5,235 bases of DNA from an uncultured Prevotella sp. (GTDB lineage: Bacteria; Bacteroidota; Bacteroidia; Bacteroidales; Bacteroidaceae), in the NCBI GenBank assembly GCA_934183135.1, contig CAKPRX010000116.1, positions 1-5,235 of the forward strand, in the 5' to 3' direction. The position numbers were made by a program, and so were the translations under genes. Below, piece by piece: positions 1 to 4,523 of this stretch. Position 1 is the first letter of the stretch. Each line of letters starts with the position of its first letter. The notes beneath the pieces are model-generated. The model did no database searches. It was given only the letters and a program-made list of their open reading frames with translations, and was not told the origin of the DNA.

Positions 1-76
1 TGCGCATCAGGCTCTCTGAGTCCACCAGGTTCTTGGAGCACCCCATGGTGACAATATCTATCTGATTTTTCTTCAT
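1..76 (-). CDS. rimO: Ribosomal protein S12 methylthiotransferase RimO, N-terminal fragment
   Basis: Only the first 25 codons are in the window; the gene runs off the left edge. The peptide begins MKKNQIDIVTMGCSKNLVDS and continues ESLMR. The GCSKNLVDSE stretch is the signature of the N-terminal UPF0004 domain of RimO, and Cys13 is the first of three conserved cysteines that bind an auxiliary iron-sulfur cluster. RimO is a cytoplasmic radical-SAM enzyme that methylthiolates an aspartate of ribosomal protein S12 (family knowledge). MiaB-type relatives carry a different first-cysteine context, so RimO is favoured. The ATG at 74-76 follows the ftsY stop by 14 nt, which implies co-transcription with ftsY. 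An AGGA lies directly against the ATG, too close to be a good ribosome binding site. The ftsY-rimO order is common in Bacteroidota. Confidence 0.93.
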   Translation of the reverse strand, partial: MKKNQIDIVTMGCSKNLVDSESLMR

Positions 77-90
77 TCCTGCTTGTTGAT

Positions 91-1041
91 TTACTTAAAG
101 AGAGAGTCTACAAATTCCTTACGGTCAAACAGTTGTAGGTCGTCCATCTGTTCGCCCAGCCCAATGTACTTCACGGGTACCTTGAGCTGGTCCGATATGC
201 CGATAACCACACCACCCTTAGCCGTGCCGTCCAACTTGGTGATGGCCAGACTGGTTATCTGGGTCACCGCGCTGAACTGCTTGGCCTGCTCAAAGGCATT
301 CTGGCCGGTACTGCCGTCCAGCACCAGCATCACCTCGTCGGGAGCGGTGGGCATCACCTTCTTCAGCACCTCCTTGATTTTCTTCAGCTCGTTCATCAGG
401 CCCACCTTGTTGTGCAGACGCCCCGCGGTGTCTATCAGTACCACATCGGCCCCATTGGCCTTGGCACTCTGCAGCGTATCAAAGGCCACCGACGCCGGGT
501 CGGCCCCCATCTGCTGCTTCACTACGGGCACCCGTACCCTGTCGCCCCATATCTGGAGCTGCTCTACGGCTGCCGCGCGGAAAGTGTCAGCAGCACCGAG
601 GTAAACCTTCTTTCCGGCCTGCTTAAACTGGTAGGCCAGCTTGCCTATGGTGGTGGTCTTGCCCACACCGTTTACACCCACTACCAGTATGACGTAGGGC
701 TTATGGTCTGTGGGCAACTGCCAGTTGTCAAATCCCTCCTTTTCGTTCTCAGCCAGCAGCGCGGCTATCTCCTCGCGCAGAATACCATTCAGCTCAGAGG
801 TCGACACATATTTGTCGCGTGCCACCCGCTGCTGTATGCGGTCTATTATCTTCAGGGTGGTGTCTATGCCCACGTCCGAGGTAATAAGCACCTCCTCCAG
901 GTCGTCCAGCACATCGTCGTCCACCTTGGACTTGCCTGCCACGGCCCTTGATATTTTCTCAAAGACACTTCTTTTGGTCTTTTCGAGTCCCTGATCTAAT
1001 GTCTCTTTCTTCTTCTTGGTGAAAAAATCGAAAACGCCCAT
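91..1041 (-). CDS. ftsY: Signal recognition particle receptor FtsY
   Basis: A 316-residue GTPase that receives SRP-ribosome complexes at the inner membrane and hands nascent membrane proteins to SecYEG (family knowledge). The N-terminal NG-domain helical bundle spans about residues 15-100. GTPase motifs are all visible: P-loop GVNGVGKTT at 122-130, the DTFRAAAVEQL insertion-box motif at 152-162, DTAGR at 204-208, TKLDGTAKGG at 268-277 and GLGE at 294-297. There is no long acidic A domain; the protein starts with a short MGVFDFFTKKKK segment, phenylalanine-rich then basic, as in other short FtsY proteins. The closest paralogue, Ffh, would carry a C-terminal methionine-rich M domain, which is absent here. 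The start is ATG at 1039-1041 without an evident Shine-Dalgarno. Upstream lies the repeat-rich gap rather than the rpmB-rpmG-DUF4295 genes often found before ftsY in this phylum. Confidence 0.97.
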   Translation of the reverse strand: MGVFDFFTKKKKETLDQGLEKTKRSVFEKISRAVAGKSKVDDDVLDDLEEVLITSDVGIDTTLKIIDRIQQRVARDKYVSTSELNGILREEIAALLAENEKEGFDNWQLPTDHKPYVILVVGVNGVGKTTTIGKLAYQFKQAGKKVYLGAADTFRAAAVEQLQIWGDRVRVPVVKQQMGADPASVAFDTLQSAKANGADVVLIDTAGRLHNKVGLMNELKKIKEVLKKVMPTAPDEVMLVLDGSTGQNAFEQAKQFSAVTQITSLAITKLDGTAKGGVVIGISDQLKVPVKYIGLGEQMDDLQLFDRKEFVDSLFK

Positions 1042-1125
1042 AACTATATACTTATCTATTTAATTTTCTGTCATAACGGCCCGTCCGCCCCGTACCTCTC
1101 CGGCTTATCCCATAGGGGCTACACA

Positions 1126-1270
1126 GCCTACCCTCTGCAATGGAAGTGCGAGCCGAGGGCAATAAAACTCGTTTTAATTGCCGAGGCGATGCCTACCATC
1201 TGCAATGGGAGTGCGAGCCGAGGGCAATAAAACTTGTTTTAATTGCCGAGGCGATGCCTACCATCTGCAA
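1126..1270. repeat. 65-bp tandem repeat, two full copies plus a 15-bp third start
   Basis: Copy 1 is 1126-1190, copy 2 is 1191-1255, and 1256-1270 repeats the first 15 bases of copy 2. The copies differ at only a few positions (ACCCTC/ACCATC, GGAAG/GGGAG, CTCG/CTTG). Each unit contains an imperfect hairpin: GGCAATAAAAC pairs with GTTTTAATTGCC with one bulged base, flanked by GCC/GGC pairs. The partial third copy leads into GCAAAGTTA, a minus-strand -7 promoter element. Short dispersed repeats of this general form next to TTTGC-type promoters are, as I recall, frequent in Prevotella genomes, but that cannot be confirmed here. Transcribed from the minus-strand promoter, both hairpins would sit in the ftsY leader. 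Confidence 0.85.
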
Positions 1271-1275
1271 AGTTA
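1267..1275 (-). promoter_or_regulatory. Putative -7 promoter element for ftsY-rimO
   Basis: Read on the minus strand this is TAACTTTGC, an exact match to the Bacteroidota TAnnTTTGC consensus. It is preceded on that strand by CGC, close to the CG preceding the two -7 elements at 4485-4516. No TTTG -33 element is seen at a good distance upstream; a T-run lies there instead. Transcription would start near 1260-1263 and cross two copies of the tandem repeat before ftsY, giving a leader of about 220 nt. Confidence 0.5.
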
Positions 1276-1310
1276 GCGAAAAAAAGTGTAGTTTTTGCGT
1301 TAAAACTGAG

Positions 1311-1484
1311 TTATTTAGGCTGTGGGGCAATTATTGCGGCAAAAAAAGTGCTGACACTGGCCCTTTTGCTGTCCACAGTTTCATTCAGCCCCTTACTGTC
1401 CACGAGCCCCAAGCCGGCACCGACCATAGTGTCGACGACTGCCCAACGGCCCTTTTTGGTTTTTGCCTTTTTACTTTTCACCAT
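1311..1484 (-). CDS. Candidate small protein, 57 residues, unknown function
   Basis: An ATG-to-TAA frame on the minus strand. The peptide starts MVKSKKAKTKKGRW, which is strongly basic, followed by AVVDTMVGAGLGLVDSKGLN and a tail ending STFFAAIIAPQPK. It contains an internal echo (VDSKGLN, VDSKRAS) that reflects an 8-base repeat CTGTCCAC at 1369-1376 and 1396-1403. I recognise no family, and it is not the DUF4295 protein usually found ahead of ftsY. In favour: AGAGGA lies three bases before the ATG, and the frame sits on the ftsY strand just upstream of the putative ftsY promoter. Against: no consensus promoter is visible upstream, it is short, and it lies within a region that otherwise looks non-coding. 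Its ATG overlaps the TAA of a doubtful upstream frame (TAATG). This is a low-confidence call. Confidence 0.25.
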   Translation of the reverse strand: MVKSKKAKTKKGRWAVVDTMVGAGLGLVDSKGLNETVDSKRASVSTFFAAIIAPQPK

Positions 1485-1520
1485 TAATCCTCTGATACGT
1501 ATCGTAAAGATTTTTCCAAT

Positions 1521-1538
1521 AATGTATAAATATACATT
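1521..1538. promoter_or_regulatory. ARG-box-like palindromic operator candidate
   Basis: AATGTATA-AA-TATACATT is an 8-bp inverted repeat around a central AA. Its core TGTATAAATATACA matches, with one base difference, the two TGCATAAATATACA cores in the inverted repeat at 1906-1955. The layout resembles ArgR operators (TGAAT-N4-ATTCA in E. coli), but the regulator is inferred from form only, and there is no arginine gene in the window. Confidence 0.4.
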
Positions 1539-1650
1539 TTCGGTGTTTCGGCAACGGGCGAGGACTTTTTGGCCTTCTGTAGTTTGTCTGTACGCTCGCC
1601 GAGGGGGCAGCGGTGACGAAAAACGCCATTTTCAGACCACCCGGAAACCA

Positions 1651-1710
1651 TCATTTTTTCGCTCGCGATGGTCATTAGAATCGTAATGACCATCGCGAGC
1701 AAAAAAATGA
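1651..1710. repeat. 60-bp near-perfect inverted repeat
   Basis: Arms 1651-1677 and 1684-1710 are 27 nt each with a single mismatch (c1660 against a1701) around a 6-nt spacer GAATCG. The inner 17 bp, GCTCGCGATGGTCATTA, pair perfectly. The 13-mer AATGACCATCGCG of the right arm (1685-1697) occurs again directly downstream at 1706-1718. Each strand begins with a T-run and ends with an A-run, the opposite of an intrinsic terminator. It could be a dispersed palindromic repeat, a MITE-like element, or the stem of a structured RNA. Confidence 0.85.
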
Positions 1711-1786
1711 CCATCGCGGCCACTCTGAAAACCGTCTCCGTAAAAGCCGAAAATAGCGGTGAAAAACACGCCAATAGCCCCGATTT

Positions 1787-1809
1787 TGTAAAAGGTTGTT
1801 ACTTTTACA
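1787..1809. repeat. Short inverted repeat TGTAAAAG / CTTTTACA
   Basis: A perfect 8-bp inverted repeat (1787-1794 and 1802-1809) with a 7-nt spacer GTTGTTA. It could be a protein-binding site or a weak hairpin. No neighbouring gene start makes its role clear. Confidence 0.4.
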
Positions 1810-1905
1810 CCCCTTGCGATGCCCCAAAACAGCCCCGATGGCCCCGAAAATCGTTCTGGTTTGTCGAAATTTTCTGGAAATTATGCCCCGGAAAACGGGT
1901 GTTAT

Positions 1906-1955
1906 GGCTGTATATTTATGCAAAACGAGGGGCACTTTTGCATAAATATACAGCC
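1906..1955. repeat. 20-bp perfect inverted repeat with paired ARG-box-like cores
   Basis: The left arm GGCTGTATATTTATGCAAAA (1906-1925) is the exact reverse complement of the right arm (1936-1955), with a 10-nt spacer. Each arm holds TGCATAAATATACA (1909-1922 on the minus strand, 1939-1952 on the plus strand). Each arm also begins with an outward-facing TTTTGC that makes a one-mismatch -7 element: CACTTTTGC at 1933-1941 on the plus strand and TCGTTTTGC at 1928-1920 on the minus strand. It may be a two-sided operator-promoter, or a hairpin within a transcript. Confidence 0.8.
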
Positions 1956-2074
1956 GCGTGTAAAGGTTTTTCACTATTTCAGCCACGCCTATAGCAACGG
2001 CCGAATCCGTGGCTTTTCATGGCGAATGTTTACCCAATATGACCGAAACATCCCCACAAGGTATCCAGGAAGAG

Positions 2075-2096
2075 AGGGCTGCGGGGCGGCAGCCCT
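2075..2096 (+). other. GC-rich hairpin before the DUF1573 promoter
   Basis: AGGGCTGC (2075-2082) pairs with GCAGCCCT (2089-2096), an 8-bp perfect stem around the loop GGGGCG. No T-run follows, so intrinsic termination is doubtful. It might end or attenuate transcription entering from the palindrome-rich region. Confidence 0.35.
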
Positions 2097-2169
2097 AACA
2101 GCCACCACCCAGGCAACATTAATATTTTAAAAATATCGCTTTTCATAACGCATATATGAAAGAAATACT

Positions 2170-2178
2170 TACCTTTGC
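2170..2178 (+). promoter_or_regulatory. -7 promoter element of the DUF1573 gene
   Basis: TACCTTTGC is an exact match to the Bacteroidota TAnnTTTGC element. A start site near 2182-2184 would leave a leader of about 20 nt before the ATG at 2202. No clean TTTG -33 element is visible; TTTC at 2141-2144 is the nearest candidate and is poorly spaced. An AT-rich palindrome (ATATTTT-A-AAAATAT, 2122-2136) lies just upstream. Confidence 0.75.
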
Positions 2179-2201
2179 ATCAAATTTCAAAACGAAAGGA
2201 T

Positions 2202-2588
2202 ATGAAAAAGTTTTTGACGATTATCATGTTGCTGGTAGCTGCCGTTGCCTACGCACAGCAGAACCAAGCAGAGATTAAGTTTGATAAGACGGTACACAAC
2301 TTTGGTACCTTTAGTGAAAAATCTCCTGTCCAGACAGCCGTATTCACCTTTACCAACATAGGCAAGGAACCGCTGATTATCAATCAGGCCATAGCCAGCT
2401 GCGGCTGCACCGTCCCGTCATACACCAAGGAACCCATCCCGGCCGGCAAGACGGGCACGGTCAAGGTAACGTACAACGGCAAGGGCAAGTTTCCCGGACA
2501 TTTTAAGAAGTCTATTACCATTCGCACCAACGGAAAGGTCGAGATGGTCAGGTTGTACATCGAGGGAAATATGACAGAGGACAAGTAA
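2202..2588 (+). CDS. Secreted DUF1573 domain protein
   Basis: A 128-residue protein. Residues 1-18 form a classical signal peptide (MKKFLTIIMLLVAAVAYA, then QQ), so it is probably exported to the periplasm or beyond. The rest is one DUF1573 domain, an Ig-like, ASH-type beta fold: DKTVHNFGTF, then FTFTNIGKEPLIINQAIASC, then the hallmark SCGCT, a P-x-Y-x-x-x-P-I-P-A-G stretch, and VTYNGKGKFPGHFKKSITIR. Length is usual for single-domain members in Bacteroidota. The molecular role of the family is not established; the fold suggests protein or surface binding. ATG 2202 was chosen over the in-frame TTG at 2175 because it begins the signal peptide and the TTG lies inside the -7 element. GGA precedes the ATG with very short spacing. 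It is monocistronic: its own promoter is upstream and a hairpin terminator follows. Confidence 0.93.
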   Translation: MKKFLTIIMLLVAAVAYAQQNQAEIKFDKTVHNFGTFSEKSPVQTAVFTFTNIGKEPLIINQAIASCGCTVPSYTKEPIPAGKTGTVKVTYNGKGKFPGHFKKSITIRTNGKVEMVRLYIEGNMTEDK

Positions 2589-2591
2589 GCC

Positions 2592-2607
2592 GTCGGCAGT
2601 AGCCGAC
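2592..2607 (+). other. Small hairpin after the DUF1573 stop codon
   Basis: GTCGGC pairs with GCCGAC around an AGTA loop, starting 3 nt after the TAA stop. No T-run follows it. It may protect the transcript 3' end or act together with the larger hairpin 16 nt downstream. Confidence 0.4.
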
Positions 2608-2622
2608 AGCTGGACAGAAACA

Positions 2623-2669
2623 GACATTCGGATGCTGGGAGCTACTCTCCGGCATCCGAATGTCGTTTT
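2623..2669 (+). terminator. Intrinsic terminator of the DUF1573 gene, between convergent genes
   Basis: GACATTCGGATGC (2623-2635) pairs perfectly with GCATCCGAATGTC (2652-2664); an inner GGAG/CTCC can extend the stem. GTTTTA follows (T-run 2666-2669), so the plus strand is favoured. It lies between the DUF1573 gene and the end of the minus-strand MFS gene (stop at 2681-2683). On the minus strand the stem is followed by TGTTTCTG, a weaker T-run, so bidirectional termination is possible but less certain. Confidence 0.75.
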
Positions 2670-2680
2670 ATAGGACGGGG

Positions 2681-3856
2681 TTAGCGGTTCTTGTGGTGTA
2701 CATACCAGCGATGGGTGTAGCCGGTGTAAAGGATGCCCGAGCAGAGTACTACAGCCAGGGCACCGAGCAGCAACAGGCGAGGCGAGCCGCTGAACACACA
2801 GAGGCCGACACCAAGGCCAAGGCCGACGCCACCCTCCCAGGCCAAGAAGTAAGTACTCTGTGAGGTGCCACGCTGGCAGTGACTGCTCAGTTTGATGAAG
2901 AACATCAGAAAGCGGGAGCCTAACAGCCCTATGCCGACGCCCAGGAGCGAGGCGGCCACGGGCACCACCTCGGCCATACGGCTCTGGGTAAGCAGGATGA
3001 GCAGCGCCGCTGCCACACATAGATGTCCGGTAACGGCCTGACTCTTCAGCTCAGCATTGGCAAACACTACCCGCTCGGTAACCACGGCTACCAACAGGCC
3101 CACTAACATCCACACATAAAAACTCATGGTGAGCGTCAGCGTATAGAGCATGCCCAGCATCATGGTGACAAGCATCAGATTGACAAACAGCCGGGTGCCC
3201 GATGCCAAGAAGAACCTGTCCAGGCTGAAGGTACGCACCTCGTCGGCCGGAGACTTGAACGGAAACTTTACGGCACTGATGAGCAAGAAGGCTGCCAGCA
3301 CCAGTACGGCCGAAAAGGTAAAGGCCCACTCTAAGCTCTCGTACGACACCGCGCAGAGCGACACTAACGGGCCAACGGCCACGGCAAAGCGCCCAAACCA
3401 GTTGACATGATGGTTGGCCTCTGTTCGGAAAAACGACTGAACCGCATCTACGACCAGGGTGCTCAGCAGTACCATCTGGGCCAGTCCACTGGTGGCACCC
3501 AAGACGGCCCGCAGGGCCAATAAGACATAGAAATGGGGTGCCATGCCCGTGGAGCGCAGATAGGACATCACGCCCATGTCGGCCATGAGAAACAGCAGGG
3601 CCACCAGGCATACTTTCTTGCGCCGATAGCGTTCTACGAATCCGTTAACCATAGGACCGAACACAAAGATGCCCAATGTGTACACGCCCATAACCGCAGC
3701 CTGCTGAATAGGGGTAAACGCATTGAGACGCATGTAGGCCATGGTCTCGGGTATCATCATGTAGACGGCCACCGCGACCATCAGGTGGGCAAAGGCGAGA
3801 AACCAAAATTCTCTATGCCAGAGCTTCAAATGGAGAGTGGTATTCTGTGTGTCCAC
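2681..3856 (-). CDS. Major facilitator superfamily transporter
   Basis: A 391-residue integral membrane protein with about 12 hydrophobic segments, starting with FWFLAFAHLMVAVAVYMM at 17-34. The MFS motif A is recognisable in the loop after the second segment: NGFVERYRRKK at 71-81. A longer polar loop at about 200-215 (KSPADEVRTFSLDRF) fits the centre between the two six-helix halves. The length is typical of MFS drug or sugar carriers. The substrate cannot be read from the sequence. The start is GTG at 3854-3856: the frame has a stop five codons upstream and no ATG before the first membrane segment. It overlaps the end of the HAD gene by 31 nt in another frame, so it is probably translated by coupling from the HAD mRNA. 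Co-expression suggests transport linked to the HAD enzyme's substrate, which is inference only. Confidence 0.88.
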   Translation of the reverse strand: MDTQNTTLHLKLWHREFWFLAFAHLMVAVAVYMMIPETMAYMRLNAFTPIQQAAVMGVYTLGIFVFGPMVNGFVERYRRKKVCLVALLFLMADMGVMSYLRSTGMAPHFYVLLALRAVLGATSGLAQMVLLSTLVVDAVQSFFRTEANHHVNWFGRFAVAVGPLVSLCAVSYESLEWAFTFSAVLVLAAFLLISAVKFPFKSPADEVRTFSLDRFFLASGTRLFVNLMLVTMMLGMLYTLTLTMSFYVWMLVGLLVAVVTERVVFANAELKSQAVTGHLCVAAALLILLTQSRMAEVVPVAASLLGVGIGLLGSRFLMFFIKLSSHCQRGTSQSTYFLAWEGGVGLGLGVGLCVFSGSPRLLLLGALAVVLCSGILYTGYTHRWYVHHKNR

Positions 3857-4458
3857 GCTGTATAGTCTTTAATAACAACATCACAATAAGCACGTATGGC
3901 CTCCTCGTCATTGGTGGTGGCGAGGCCCACTACGTACATGCCGGCAGCACGGACAGCCCGCAGGCCATTGAAACTGTCCTCGAAACCGACACACTCAGAC
4001 GGCTGCACGCCAAAGGCTGCGGCACCGATGAGGTAACATTCGGGGTCGGGCTTGCTCCGGGAGAAGTCCTCGGCCGTGAAAACCCGGTCGAAGAGCTGGC
4101 TGACCTCTGGATGGGCAGCATACAGGTTGCGCATCTTGTCGAGGTTACTGCTGGTGACGATGGCAGTCTTCACCTGATGGCTGCGCAACTCGGTAATGAA
4201 GTCGGAAAAGCCAGGCACATAGTCGAAAACCATGTGGCGTTCAAAGTCATTGAGCTGGGCAGTAATGTGGGGCTGCTCGTCCTTATGGTCAGCAAAATAC
4301 TTAGCATAAATCTGGTCGAGGGTCTGTCCTTTGATCTTCGTGGCAAAGCCATCAATCTCAGGGAGATAACGGTGCCCTATCTCGGACCAGAAGCGAGTGT
4401 ACTGACGCTCGGTGTCTACAACCACCCCGTCAAGGTCAAAAAGCGCTGCTTTAATCAT
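3826..4458 (-). CDS. HAD-superfamily hydrolase, beta-phosphoglucomutase-like
   Basis: A 210-residue soluble enzyme of the haloacid dehalogenase superfamily, subfamily I with a helical cap. Motif I is DLDGVVVDTE with nucleophile Asp8 and acid/base Asp10. The cap occupies about residues 15-80 and contains IKGQTLDQI (42-50), which resembles the substrate-contacting K-G segment of beta-phosphoglucomutase. Motif II is in IVTSS (Thr102/Ser103), motif III is Lys136 in SKPDP, and motif IV is GFEDS (158-162). All catalytic residues are present. Family members are phosphatases or mutases acting on sugar phosphates, with Mg2+ and a phospho-aspartate intermediate; a specific substrate cannot be assigned. 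It is the first gene of a two-gene operon with the MFS transporter, transcribed from the symmetric promoter at 4482-4519. ATG 4456-4458 directly begins the first beta strand, and the predicted leader is about 20 nt. Confidence 0.92.
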   Translation of the reverse strand: MIKAALFDLDGVVVDTERQYTRFWSEIGHRYLPEIDGFATKIKGQTLDQIYAKYFADHKDEQPHITAQLNDFERHMVFDYVPGFSDFITELRSHQVKTAIVTSSNLDKMRNLYAAHPEVSQLFDRVFTAEDFSRSKPDPECYLIGAAAFGVQPSECVGFEDSFNGLRAVRAAGMYVVGLATTNDEEAIRAYCDVVIKDYTAWTHRIPLSI

Positions 4459-4484
4459 TATTTACTTAATAATTGCATTTCTTT

Positions 4485-4493
4485 GCAAAGTTA
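4485..4493 (-). promoter_or_regulatory. -7 element of the HAD-MFS operon
   Basis: TAACTTTGC on the minus strand, matching TAnnTTTGC exactly. The -33 TTTG would be the complement of 4516-4519. The predicted transcription start is near 4480, about 20 nt before the HAD ATG. Confidence 0.75.
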
Positions 4494-4507
4494 CGACAAT
4501 TTTATCG

Positions 4508-4516
4508 TAACTTTGC
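4508..4516 (+). promoter_or_regulatory. -7 element of the lipoprotein gene
   Basis: TAACTTTGC on the plus strand, an exact TAnnTTTGC match with TTTG at 4482-4485 as a possible -33. Its last base is only 7 nt before the ATG at 4524, so the transcript would have almost no leader. Confidence 0.75.
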
Positions 4517-4523
4517 AAACAAT

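Larger units (their letters stand above)
1042..2169. other. Long intergenic region rich in palindromes and repeats
   Basis: About 1.1 kb between ftsY and the promoter of the DUF1573 gene. No frame on either strand gives a recognisable protein domain; the longest open frames (about 95-150 codons) cross the inverted repeats and look non-coding. It contains tandem 65-bp repeats, a candidate 57-codon ORF, a 60-bp inverted repeat, an 8-bp inverted repeat, a 20-bp inverted repeat and three ARG-box-like palindromes, each listed separately. I found no tRNA-like cloverleaf or GGTTCGA-type T-arm sequence. The remaining stretches (about 1539-1650, 1711-1786, 1810-1905 and 1956-2074) hold nothing I can name. 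Confidence 0.7.
4482..4519. promoter_or_regulatory. Perfectly symmetric bidirectional promoter
   Basis: Arms TTTGCAAAGTTACGA (4482-4496) and TCGTAACTTTGCAAA (4505-4519) are exact reverse complements around an 8-nt spacer CAATTTTA. Each arm contains a full TAACTTTGC -7 element facing outward. The outer octamer TTTGCAAA of one arm also supplies a TTTG -33 element for the promoter in the other arm, 22 nt from its -7. The two promoters are therefore superimposed and should compete. Confidence 0.8.

Noticed and set aside
83..604. 173-codon plus-strand open frame
   Set aside because: It is antisense to ftsY, which has every GTPase motif in order.
1126..1270. CRISPR array
   Set aside because: The repeats are contiguous 65-bp units with no unique spacers between them, and no cas genes are present.
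1243..1686. 147-codon plus-strand frame with a hydrophobic stretch
   Set aside because: It starts inside the tandem repeat, runs antisense to the candidate small ORF, and ends in inverted-repeat sequence. There is no family similarity.
1651..1710. Intrinsic terminator reading of the 60-bp inverted repeat
   Set aside because: T-runs precede the stem and A-runs follow it on both strands, the reverse of a terminator, and no gene ends beside it.
1484..1774. 96-codon minus-strand frame ending in TAATG with the candidate 57-residue ORF
   Set aside because: Its central segment (MVIFLLAMVITILMTIASEK) is simply the translation of the 60-bp inverted repeat, and the rest matches no family. The TAATG overlap alone is not enough.
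1675..1986. 103-codon minus-strand frame
   Set aside because: It crosses both large inverted repeats, has no promoter or ribosome binding site, is rich in Arg/Phe/Trp from repeat sequence, and matches no domain.
1819..2130. 103-codon plus-strand frame downstream of the ARG-box-like pair
   Set aside because: It reads through the 20-bp inverted repeat and the GC hairpin, with no recognisable domain and no ribosome binding site.
2418..3020. 200-codon minus-strand frame across the terminator
   Set aside because: It runs antisense to the DUF1573 gene, passes through its terminator and overlaps the MFS gene in another frame. The composition is Arg/Pro-rich, typical of a shadow frame.
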